Origin: a virus
Virus record (IMG/VR): IMGVR_UViG_3300035698_013581
Coordinates: 1 to 25,492 of that record
Reading direction: 5' to 3' (one strand)
Length of the DNA: 25,492 nucleotides
Shown: piece by piece, positions 5,787 through 12,439 of the stretch
Layout of the letters: each line of letters starts with the position of its first letter
How positions within the stretch are numbered: the stretch's first letter is position 1
Made by a program: the position numbers and the translations under genes
Notes under the pieces: model-generated
What the model saw: the letters and a program-made list of their open reading frames with translations, nothing else
What the model was told of the DNA's origin: nothing
Database searches by the model: none

Positions 5787-7830
5787 CTACCTGTTCGGTG
5801 AGTACCTTGTCGACATCGACAAGGTGGCCGAACGGGATGCAGACCGCGCCGCGGATCTGGTCCGCCGGGCGCTTGCACGCAGCTTCCGCCCGCCGCCCAC
5901 GCTCGCGGTTTGGGAGTGGGCGGATCGGTACCGGCAACTGCCTTCGGAAACGAGCAGCGAGCCGGGCCGCTGGCGTACCAGCCGGGCACCCTATCAGCGC
6001 GATATCATGGCCGATTTCACCGACCCGGAGGTCGAGTCAATCGACTGGTGGGCAGGTAGCCAGCTCGGCAAGTCCGAGGTGCTGCTCAACATCATCGGGT
6101 TCTGCATGCATCAAGATCCCAGTCCGATGCTGCTTCTGGAGCCCACTGTCGAGATGGTACGGGATTTCAGCCGCTCCCGCATCGCGACCATGCTCGAAGT
6201 TACCGAAGTGCTACGCGACCTGGTCGCCGCGAAGAACGCGCGCGAAGGCGAGAATAATACCCTCTTCAAGAAGTTCCCCGGCGGGCTGCTGGCTATGGCC
6301 GGCACCAATACCCCGGTGGGTCTGGCCACCCGCCCCATCCGCGTGCTGCTGGCCGATGAGTGCGACCGGTACCCATTGGAAGCCGGGCGTGAAGGTGCGC
6401 CGCTTGATCTGGCTGAGAAGCGCACGAGCAACTTTCACAATCGGAAGATTGTCACGGTAAGCAGTTGCACCGATGAGGCTACCAGCATCATCGCGGCGCG
6501 CTATGCCGATACCGACCGCCGGCAGTATCACATCGGCTGCCCAGGCTGCGGCGAACGGCAGGTGCTGCGCTGGCGCCCCGGCACCGATGGCCTGGGCGGC
6601 GTGGTGTGGAATGGCACCGATCCGGGCACGGCTGAATACTGCTGCGTATCCTGCGGCACCCTATGGCCTGATAGCGCGCGTTGGCAGGCGATCCGTGGAG
6701 GCATCTGGCTGCCGCAAGCGCCCTTCACTGGTCGCCGCGGGTACTGGCTATCGAGCATCAACTCGCCGTGGGTGAAGCTTTCCACCCTTGTGCGGGAGTT
6801 CAAGGGCGCCGGTGGCGATCCGGTGAAGTTGAAGACGTTCGTCAACACCCGCCTTGCGGAGCTGTGGAAGGATCAGAGCGACCGCATCGAAGAAAGCGAG
6901 GTGCACGAACGGGTCAAACATGAAGCCCTTGAGATCGATCAGGCGCCGGCAAGGGTCGTGGCCATCACGGTCGGCTGCGATGTGCAGGACGATCGTCTGG
7001 AAGCCGAGCGGGTTGGCTGGTGCGTTGGAGATGAGAGTTTCAGCCTGGAGTATCGGGTGTTCTTTGGCGACCCTTCGACACCTGAGTTATGGGAGGATTT
7101 CGAGCGGTGGGCGCTGGCGCCATACCCGCATGCGCTGATCGATGAAATGGCATGCCACGCCGTCTGCGTGGATAGCGGCGGCAGCCACACCCAGGCCGTC
7201 TACGATTTCTGCCGGCAGCGGCATGACCGCAATGTGTGGGCGATCAAGGGCGCGGATGGCCCGCGGCCGATCTGGCCGCAGCGCGCTACGAAGGCAAAGC
7301 GCGGCCTCGTGAACCTCTACATCGTCGGTGTGGATAGCGCGAAGGAGCAGGTCTACGCGCGCCTCAAGATGGATCGGCCCGGCGCCGGCTATATGTGGTT
7401 CCCAGCGGATCGCGATGCCGAGTACTTCCGGCAGTTAACGGCAGAGGAAAAGTTCACGGTCGTCGAGAAGGGCCGGCGGGTGCACAAGTGGCGCCCGCGC
7501 GGCCGGCGCCGGAACGAGGCACTGGACTGCAGGGTCTATGCATATGCTGCGCTGCACGGGCTGCGCGTGCTTCGCCGCGTCGATCTGGCTGCGGAATGGC
7601 GGGCGATCACCAACCGGGCGCGGCGGCTTGAAGCCACGGACGGGCGACAGCGGATGCCGGCAGATGTGCTGGCCATGCTGCAGGCCGTCGGCGCCGTGGC
7701 ACGTGCCCTGGCGGGCGGCAGGCGGGCGGTGCCTACGCCGATGGCCGATACGCCGCCGCCAGCACCGAAGCCTGCAGGCGGACGCCAGGGCAAGCGACGG
7801 CGCCGGGTGCTGGGGCGAATGAGGATTTGA
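5752..7830 (+). CDS. Terminase large subunit (gpA family)
   Basis: 692 aa, close to lambda gpA (641 aa). It drives ATP-dependent packaging and cuts the concatemer at cos. N-terminal ATPase: P-loop-like AGSQLGKSE at residues 101-109 and Walker B VLLADECDRYP around 198-208, with the acidic pair D202/E203. A Cys4 motif typical of this family lies at 263-300 (CPGCGERQ and CCVSCGTLW). The C-terminal nuclease has the RNase H-like acidic residues: GCDVQDD (D410), VCVDSGG (D474) and LDCRVYAY (D592). The start ATG 5752 lies inside the end of the small-subunit gene. The last 50 residues are Pro/Arg-rich and probably flexible (KPAGGRQGKRRRR); they may bind the portal, as the gpA C-terminus does in lambda. 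Confidence 0.95.
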   Translation: MFYNPQQPQQIDYLFGEYLVDIDKVAERDADRAADLVRRALARSFRPPPTLAVWEWADRYRQLPSETSSEPGRWRTSRAPYQRDIMADFTDPEVESIDWWAGSQLGKSEVLLNIIGFCMHQDPSPMLLLEPTVEMVRDFSRSRIATMLEVTEVLRDLVAAKNAREGENNTLFKKFPGGLLAMAGTNTPVGLATRPIRVLLADECDRYPLEAGREGAPLDLAEKRTSNFHNRKIVTVSSCTDEATSIIAARYADTDRRQYHIGCPGCGERQVLRWRPGTDGLGGVVWNGTDPGTAEYCCVSCGTLWPDSARWQAIRGGIWLPQAPFTGRRGYWLSSINSPWVKLSTLVREFKGAGGDPVKLKTFVNTRLAELWKDQSDRIEESEVHERVKHEALEIDQAPARVVAITVGCDVQDDRLEAERVGWCVGDESFSLEYRVFFGDPSTPELWEDFERWALAPYPHALIDEMACHAVCVDSGGSHTQAVYDFCRQRHDRNVWAIKGADGPRPIWPQRATKAKRGLVNLYIVGVDSAKEQVYARLKMDRPGAGYMWFPADRDAEYFRQLTAEEKFTVVEKGRRVHKWRPRGRRRNEALDCRVYAYAALHGLRVLRRVDLAAEWRAITNRARRLEATDGRQRMPADVLAMLQAVGAVARALAGGRRAVPTPMADTPPPAPKPAGGRQGKRRRRVLGRMRI

Positions 7831-7861
7831 AGCGGTCGGCGCCCCGGGTACCATCAGGCGC

Positions 7862-8629
7862 ATGGATAGGGATCGGCTGCAACGCATCATAGAGTTTGCC
7901 ATCAAGGGCGCGGTGGCAGCCGTCTGGGTTGTGGTTGGTGCGTTCGTTCTACTTCTGCTGATCCGCAAAGGCATTGAGGCAGACTATGGACCGCTCATCG
8001 TGCTGGACATGCGGGCCGGTACTTATGCCGATTGGTTCGGAGCTGTCGCGTCGGCAATGGCAGCTGGAGTCGCAGTGTATTTTGGCACAATGGAAGTGAG
8101 AAGAATTAGGCGACATCAAGAACAAATAGAGATAACAAGAAATTCGAAGGAAGCCGAGTTACTACAGGAATTGAGAAATCCTGTATTTGAATTCTATGAA
8201 TATCTGAAAATATGGAAGAAGGTGTTTTCTGAAATATTATCGGATGCGGAAATTGCCAACATATCTAGAGATGATATGTTTCGTGCCCCGTATGACAACA
8301 ACGTTCTAACTTCTGTTTCGGAAAAAATAAAGAATAAATTAGGATCTATTAGATTTGAAATTTTCGAATGTGACTATACGTTTTTCAGAATGGAGCAAAG
8401 AAAGGTTGACTATATGCTAGAAGGATTCAATTTTTGTGCAGATTTGTATGAATTTGGTATTAAATCATCAACTGACACAAGATCCGTCTCACTATCGCAT
8501 TTTGGCGGCATTGAATTTATGTTGGAGACTATAGAAGTAAATCTTTCTAGAATAGAACCCATACTATCTGCCATAGACACTCGTATATCTCTCTTTTCAA
8601 GCATCGAAACTTCTACTGACTACCTATAA
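7862..8629 (+). CDS. Two-TM membrane protein with AT-rich C-terminal domain (moron)
   Basis: 255 aa. Two hydrophobic segments: residues 15-36 (AIKGAVAAVWVVVGAFVLLL) and about 58-76 (WFGAVASAMAAGVAVYFG), followed by a charged, mainly helical domain of about 175 residues, probably cytoplasmic (VRRIRRHQEQIEITRNSKEA; LRNPVFEFYEYLKIWKKVF). This architecture resembles DUF4760-like or other two-TM phage accessory proteins, but I cannot assign a family firmly. Base composition changes inside the gene: the first ~230 bp are GC-rich like the neighbours, while from about 8095 to the stop it is strongly AT-rich with many AAA, ATA and TTT codons. It sits between large terminase and gpW, which are usually adjacent. 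It is probably a moron such as a superinfection-exclusion or defence protein; that role is a guess. Confidence 0.7.
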   Translation: MDRDRLQRIIEFAIKGAVAAVWVVVGAFVLLLLIRKGIEADYGPLIVLDMRAGTYADWFGAVASAMAAGVAVYFGTMEVRRIRRHQEQIEITRNSKEAELLQELRNPVFEFYEYLKIWKKVFSEILSDAEIANISRDDMFRAPYDNNVLTSVSEKIKNKLGSIRFEIFECDYTFFRMEQRKVDYMLEGFNFCADLYEFGIKSSTDTRSVSLSHFGGIEFMLETIEVNLSRIEPILSAIDTRISLFSSIETSTDYL

Positions 8630-8841
8630 GGTCTGTTTACTACCCTCCTGCAGATTTCTACGACCGGTCGCATCTCGCATCGCCTGGCCGATGATCCGAT
8701 CCAGGATGCTGCTCCCAATGCCCTCACTCTGCCCAGCGGCGCATTATCGCCGACATACGTCACCACGCCGCCGCCTTGCTTCGAGTGATCGAAGACCGTG
8801 ACGTAGCATTTCGCCACCTCCCCGCCTTTCATTCCACGCAT
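8620..8841 (-). CDS. Small leftward ORF, probably frameshifted, inside the late cluster
   Basis: The open frame from ATG 8841 gives 73 aa. Its first half reads like an ordinary protein (KCYVTVFDHSKQGGGVVTYV GDNAPLG), the second half less so. If one G is added at the CCC at 8732-8734 (GGG on the coding strand), the frame continues as QSEGIGSSILDRIIGQAMRD and ATGRRNLQEGSKQTL, ending at a stop at 8624-8626 directly next to the TAA (8627-8629) of the convergent upstream gene. The shifted version looks much more protein-like and fits its neighbour exactly. No family recognised. Transcription would start near the operator palindrome at 8847-8861. The gene faces against all others in the head module, so it is probably an accessory gene. 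Confidence 0.45.
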   Translation of the reverse strand: MRGMKGGEVAKCYVTVFDHSKQGGGVVTYVGDNAPLGRVRALGAASWIGSSARRCEMRPVVEICRRVVNRPYR

Positions 8842-8872
8842 TGTTGCGGTATACTATACCGGTATATTTACC
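8841..8872 (+). promoter_or_regulatory. Rightward promoter with palindromic operator in the spacer
   Basis: TTGTTG (8841-8846) and TATATT (8863-8868) are 16 nt apart, a good promoter whose start would lie about 15 nt before gpW at 8890. The spacer is CGGTATACTATACCG (8847-8861), a perfect palindrome around a central C. A second copy, CGGTATATTTACC (8860-8872), overlaps it by 2 bp and covers the -10. The pair belongs to the dispersed element family seen at 2204-2217 and 3124-3148. Confidence 0.55.
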
Positions 8873-8889
8873 TTTCCGTAGGCGAAGCA

Positions 8890-9108
8890 ATGGCCACTGT
8901 CGAAGAGCTGCAGGCGCAGCGCGCCGAGCTGGAAAGTGTCCTCAACACGGGCGCCGCCAGCGTTTCACATGGCGACAAGTCAACGGCATTCCGCTCCCAG
9001 CGGGATATCCGGGAAGCAATCGCGCGGATCGACCGACAGATCGCAGATGCGACGGGTGGCAAGCGTCGCCATCGGCAGGTCCGAGTTCTCACAAACAGGG
9101 GGCTGTAG
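8890..9108 (+). CDS. Head-tail joining protein, gpW family
   Basis: 72 aa, the length of lambda gpW (68 aa). ATG 8890 has AGGCGAAG upstream; longer open frames upstream are artefacts of the promoter region. The sequence follows the gpW pattern: helix VEELQAQRAELESVLNTGAA, beta hairpin SVSHGDKSTAFRSQRDIREA, then helix IARIDRQIADATGG and a basic tail RHRQVRVLTNRGL. gpW binds the portal after DNA packaging and makes the platform for the next neck protein. The gene lies directly before the portal gene, its usual place, and its stop overlaps the GTG start of the portal. Confidence 0.85.
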   Translation: MATVEELQAQRAELESVLNTGAASVSHGDKSTAFRSQRDIREAIARIDRQIADATGGKRRHRQVRVLTNRGL

Positions 9109-10631
9109 TGGCAGGCATGCAGGCGGGCCGTTACCCCGCTGTCCGCATCAAGGGAACAAAGCTCTACCTGCATCGCGGATCGTCGCGGATGTTCGATGGC
9201 GCCACCACCGGCCGCAGGCTGCGGAAGTGGAATCCTGGCGTCATGGGTATCAACACTGCCCTATCCTACACCCTGCCGCTTCTGCGCGCCCGCAGCCGCG
9301 ACCTGTACGCCAACTACCCATGGGTCCGCCGCGCGCTCCGCAGCTTGCGCAATAGCGTCGTCGGGCATGGCATTCGGGCACGCAGCAAGGCGCCAAGCCC
9401 GGAGCTGCGGGAAGAGATCAACGGGCTATGGGGCGACTGGTCATGGGAGGCCGATGCGGACCAGGTGCACCGGCTGGATGGGCTATTCTCCCTTGCGTTC
9501 CTTGAGCAGATGCGGGCTGGCGACTGCTTCATCCGGCTGCGGAACCGGCGGCCCGATGACGGGCTATCGGTGCCATTGCAGCTCCAGTTGCTGCCCGCGG
9601 AAATGTGCCCGTGCGAGCTGAATGGCACGGCTGCGAACGGCAATACGATCATTGCCGGCATCGAGATCGATCAGATCGGCCGGCGGGTAGCGTACCACTT
9701 CTACCGCAGCCATCCTCACGAACAGCACGGCAGCCGGATAGCGGGAGTGCAAACGGTGGCGGTGCCGGCAAGCGAGGTGCTGCACATGTACGACCCGGAA
9801 GTGGTAGGGCAGATGCGCGGCATTCCGGCCGCGGCAGCCATCCTGCTGCGCAGCCAGGAAACGCGGGAATACGAAGAGGCAGAGCTGGCCCGCAAGAAGG
9901 TGAGCGCCATGCTTGCCGGCTTCATCCAGCAGCCATCCGACGAGTCGCCCGGCGCCCTGAACGAAGACACCGACCACGAGTTTTCCGACAACGATGCCGG
10001 GATTGTCGAATGGGAGCCGGGCAGCATCCAGGTTCTCGGGCCGGGTGAAGAGATCACCTTCACGGCGCCCCAGGATAGCGGCGCCAGCTATGATCCTCAC
10101 ATGAAGATGCTGGCACGCAGCATCGCTGCCGGCCTGGGCGCGACTTACGAGCAGATGACGGGCGATCTATCACAGGTCAACTTTTCCAGCATCCGTGCCG
10201 GGCTGTTGGAGATGCAGAAGGAGTACGAGTATTTCCAGGGCGTGCTCACGTTCCAAGCCCTGCGCCCGGTGCGCAAGCGCTGGTTTGAGCAGGCCATCCT
10301 ATCGGGCGCCCTGCGCCTTCCGGGCAGCGCCCGGATAACGCCCCGGCTGTATCTGCGCACCGAGTACATTCCCCCCGGCTGGCGCTACGTCAATCCAAAG
10401 GATGAGCAGGCGGCGGATGAAGCTGCCATCCGCTCCGGCATCAAATCCCGCACCCAGGTTGTTGCCGAGCGCGGCCGCGATGTTGAGGAGGTGGACCGGG
10501 AGCAGGCTGAGGATGCGGCGCGCGAGGCGGCGCTTGGGCTTTCCTACAGCTTTGCTGGCGGTGCAGCGCAGCCCGCGGCCGCCGACCCTGCGCCGAACGA
10601 CGAGGCCGTTCCTGCAGCGACGGAGGGCTGA
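9108..10631 (+). CDS. Portal protein, lambda gpB family
   Basis: 507 aa from GTG 9108, which has AGGGGG about six bases upstream and shares its G with the gpW stop; ATG 9117 is an alternative. Lambda gpB is 533 aa. Recognisable family parts: RSRDLYANYPWVRRALRSLR (about residues 63-82), RNSVVGHGIRARSK, MRAGDCFIRLRNRRPDDGLS, the Pro-rich QLLPAEMC, AGIEIDQIGRRVAYHFYRSH P, EVLHMYDPEVVGQMRGIPAA, LARSIAAGLGATYEQMTGDL and SQVNFSSIRAG. The C-terminus holds RTEYIPPGWRYVNPKDEQAA and a long charged helix (residues 445-480). It forms the dodecameric ring at the capsid vertex through which DNA passes. A Pro/Ala-rich tail ends the protein. Overlap with the next gene is 1 nt (TGATG). Confidence 0.95.
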   Translation: MAGMQAGRYPAVRIKGTKLYLHRGSSRMFDGATTGRRLRKWNPGVMGINTALSYTLPLLRARSRDLYANYPWVRRALRSLRNSVVGHGIRARSKAPSPELREEINGLWGDWSWEADADQVHRLDGLFSLAFLEQMRAGDCFIRLRNRRPDDGLSVPLQLQLLPAEMCPCELNGTAANGNTIIAGIEIDQIGRRVAYHFYRSHPHEQHGSRIAGVQTVAVPASEVLHMYDPEVVGQMRGIPAAAAILLRSQETREYEEAELARKKVSAMLAGFIQQPSDESPGALNEDTDHEFSDNDAGIVEWEPGSIQVLGPGEEITFTAPQDSGASYDPHMKMLARSIAAGLGATYEQMTGDLSQVNFSSIRAGLLEMQKEYEYFQGVLTFQALRPVRKRWFEQAILSGALRLPGSARITPRLYLRTEYIPPGWRYVNPKDEQAADEAAIRSGIKSRTQVVAERGRDVEEVDREQAEDAAREAALGLSYSFAGGAAQPAAADPAPNDEAVPAATEG

Positions 10632-10975
10632 TGGGCACTGACGATTGGATCAATCTGATAGCGGCCGTCGGCGTACCTGTAGTGCTTGCCGTGATGGGCG
10701 TGATCTGGGCTCAGATCCGCGCGCTGGACGCCAAGGTGTATGCAATGAACGACGAGAAGGCGCCGCGCCAAGAGGTGGACGATCTGGAGAAGCAGACCGA
10801 TGCGAGGTTTGACCGGATCTATGAGCAGATCAGCGCCGATAAGCGCGAGATCCGATCCGACCTCAAGCAACTCACCGTCGAAACAAACTCCCTCGCGCTG
10901 AACGTGGCCCGCCTAACCGAGACCGTCCGGCAAGCTGTCCGGCGCGGCACCACCTTGCCCGAAGGTGATGGGTGA
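10631..10975 (+). CDS. Small membrane-anchored coiled-coil protein
   Basis: 114 aa, start ATG 10631 overlapping the portal stop. An N-terminal membrane helix (about residues 7-29, INLIAAVGVPVVLAVMGVIW) is followed by a long charged helical part with heptad repeats (residues 30-105: EVDDLEKQTDARFDRIYEQI; SADKREIRSDLKQLTVETN). No signal-peptidase site is evident, so it would be anchored with the coiled coil on one side of the inner membrane. No family recognised with confidence. Holin-like, spanin-like or exclusion proteins share this look, but it lies between portal and protease, where lysis genes are not usually found. Most likely a membrane-acting accessory gene, possibly in superinfection exclusion or DNA entry. 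The role is unproven. Confidence 0.65.
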   Translation: MGTDDWINLIAAVGVPVVLAVMGVIWAQIRALDAKVYAMNDEKAPRQEVDDLEKQTDARFDRIYEQISADKREIRSDLKQLTVETNSLALNVARLTETVRQAVRRGTTLPEGDG

Positions 10976-11085
10976 TCGTTGGCACTCGATACGGTGTAAC
11001 AGATCCCGCATTTTTACGTTTTCTTTTTCACGCATAATCGGTAAATCGATGGATCAGAAGGTAACCACCGGACGACCCAGCGAAT
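10976..11085. promoter_or_regulatory. Intergenic gap with operator-like elements
   Basis: This 110-bp AT-rich gap sits in an otherwise packed cluster. It contains GCATTTTTACG (11008-11018), nearly the same as 2249-2260, a CGGTAAATCGAT element (11039-11050, the reverse orientation) and a CGGTGTAACAG (10992-11002) related to the 3276-3593 cluster. CATAAT (11033-11038) could serve as a -10, but no good -35 lies at the right distance. No clear stem-loop terminator. Confidence 0.35.
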
Positions 11086-12054
11086 ATGCCAGAGCGGCGA
11101 GCCCAACTATCAGCACGAAACCTACCCGCCCAAGTGCGGGCGGTTGATGCCGCCCGCGGTGAAGGAACGGTTGAGATCACCTGGACCACCGGGGCGAGGG
11201 TGCCGCGCTATGATTGGGAAACCGGGGAAACCTACCTTGAGGAACTGAGCCTGGATGATGGCGCCGTCCGCATGGAACGGCTGCAGTCCGGCACAGCCCC
11301 ATTTGTCGATGCCCATAACACCTACAGCACCGACGCCATTCTCGGCGTGATCGAACGCGCTGAGATCAACGATGGCCAGGGCACGGCAACGGTTCGCTTC
11401 GACACCGAGGGCCGGGGCGCCGAGATCGCGCGCAAAGTCCGGGTCGGCATCCTGCGTTCAGTTTCTGTCGGCTATTGGATCCACAAGGCGCGCTGGAAGC
11501 GCGAAGGCGATAGCCGCGTCCTGATCGCCACCGATTGGGAGCCGTTCGAGGTTTCCGCTGTGCCCGTAGGGGCAGACCCCGGCGCCAATATCGCGAGGGC
11601 GCCATCCACCGCAACCATCATCGAGGAAGATATGCCGAAGGATGATGACGCCCAGGCGGCAGCCGCGGGCGATCAGGGCGAAGCTGCGCCCAAGCCGGGC
11701 GAAGGCAACCGCAGGCCAGCCGCGGCCGGCCAGAGTGCCACCGATCAGCCGCCGAAGCCGGAGGGTACCGACAGGTACGAGGAAGGCTTTCGCGCCGGCC
11801 GGCAGTCCGCCCTCGCCACCCTGGAACTCTGCGAGCTTTCCGGCGCCGGCTGCGCACGCGCTGCGGAAATGATCCGCGGTGGCATGAGTGCCGATCAGGT
11901 GCGAACGGCACTGCTGCAGGCGCGGGCCGGCACCGATACCGCCGCGATCACGGCAGCTAACAGCGGCGCCCATTCCGGGGGCGGCGGGGCACAGATCGGT
12001 GCCGACTTCCTCAGGGCGCGCATGGCCGCGCGCCACAACAGCGGGGGCAAGTGA
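11086..12054 (+). CDS. Prohead protease with C-terminal scaffold domain (HK97-type S78 family)
   Basis: 322 aa. The N-terminal part (residues 1-175) follows the prohead serine protease family: VDAHNTYSTDAILG holds the likely catalytic His77; RVGILRSVSVGYW holds the likely catalytic Ser127 in the 'xSVGY' motif; DWEPFEVSAVPVGADP (about 150-165) is the conserved 'ExSxVPVGAxP' strand. Residues 183-322 are acidic, Gln/Ala/Pro-rich and then helical (RYEEGFRAGRQSALATLELC), as expected of a scaffold. The enzyme cleaves scaffold and capsid proteins during head maturation. A second in-frame start at 11632 may yield scaffold alone. Start ATG 11086 is the first in frame; its ribosome-binding site is weak. 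Lambda uses an unrelated ClpP-like protease (gpC), so this is a replaced part within a lambda-type head module. Confidence 0.85.
   Translation: MPERRAQLSARNLPAQVRAVDAARGEGTVEITWTTGARVPRYDWETGETYLEELSLDDGAVRMERLQSGTAPFVDAHNTYSTDAILGVIERAEINDGQGTATVRFDTEGRGAEIARKVRVGILRSVSVGYWIHKARWKREGDSRVLIATDWEPFEVSAVPVGADPGANIARAPSTATIIEEDMPKDDDAQAAAAGDQGEAAPKPGEGNRRPAAAGQSATDQPPKPEGTDRYEEGFRAGRQSALATLELCELSGAGCARAAEMIRGGMSADQVRTALLQARAGTDTAAITAANSGAHSGGGGAQIGADFLRARMAARHNSGGK
11632..12054 (+). CDS. Nested scaffold protein (in-frame internal start)
   Basis: ATG 11632 is residue 183 of the protease frame and is preceded by GAGGAAGA, a good ribosome-binding site only a few bases upstream. It falls exactly at the boundary between the protease part and the acidic scaffold-like part, beginning MPKDDDAQ. 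The product would be 140 aa. Lambda makes its scaffold Nu3 in the same way, from an in-frame start within gene C. Translation from here is inferred. Confidence 0.55.
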   Translation: MPKDDDAQAAAAGDQGEAAPKPGEGNRRPAAAGQSATDQPPKPEGTDRYEEGFRAGRQSALATLELCELSGAGCARAAEMIRGGMSADQVRTALLQARAGTDTAAITAANSGAHSGGGGAQIGADFLRARMAARHNSGGK

Positions 12055-12057
12055 TCC

Positions 12058-12435
12058 ATGGCCACGAGCTACACCGAGGGCCGGTATCTGGATGAACTGA
12101 TCGGATGGGAAGCCCCGATCAGCCGCGATACCGGGACGATCGTCAGCGGTGCGGGGGTCCTCGCGATGGGCACTGTCCTGGGGCAGATCACGGCGTCCGG
12201 CAAGTGGGACCAGTTGGACCCTGATGCCGATACGGGGATCGAGGTAGCGGCCGCGGTGCTGCTGCGCGATGTGGACGCTACGAGCGCCGATGTGGCCGGC
12301 GCGCTTCTGCTGCGGCGCATCGCATCGGTGCGCGATGCCGGCCTGATCTGGCCCGAAGGCATCACCGGCGGCGAGAAGACCGCAGCCCTGGCGGAGCTGG
12401 CATCGCTGCACATCGTGCAGCGCACGGAGGCCTGA
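12058..12435 (+). CDS. Head decoration protein, gpD family
   Basis: 125 aa (lambda gpD 110 aa), start ATG 12058, with GGGGGCAAG about six bases upstream. It keeps the family pattern: N-terminal YTEGRYLDELIGWEAPISRD, central TIVSGAGVLAMGTVLGQIT, LDPDADTGIEVAAAVLLRDV DATSADVAGALL and C-terminal ASVRDAGLIWPEGITGGEKT followed by the terminal helix AALAELASLHIVQ. It forms trimers on the outer surface of the expanded capsid and stabilises it. The gene lies between protease and capsid, as in lambda. Stop is 4 nt before the capsid gene, so the two are co-expressed in the large amounts needed. Confidence 0.9.
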   Translation: MATSYTEGRYLDELIGWEAPISRDTGTIVSGAGVLAMGTVLGQITASGKWDQLDPDADTGIEVAAAVLLRDVDATSADVAGALLLRRIASVRDAGLIWPEGITGGEKTAALAELASLHIVQRTEA

Positions 12436-12439
12436 CCAT

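Noticed and set aside
8776-8889. Longer starts for gpW (8776) and portal (8841)
   Set aside because: They would code through the promoter/operator region and, for the portal, through gpW in another frame; the added residues do not resemble either family.
10940-10975. CACCTT/AAGGTG stem at the end of the coiled-coil gene as a terminator
   Set aside because: Six-bp stem inside coding sequence with no T-run after it.
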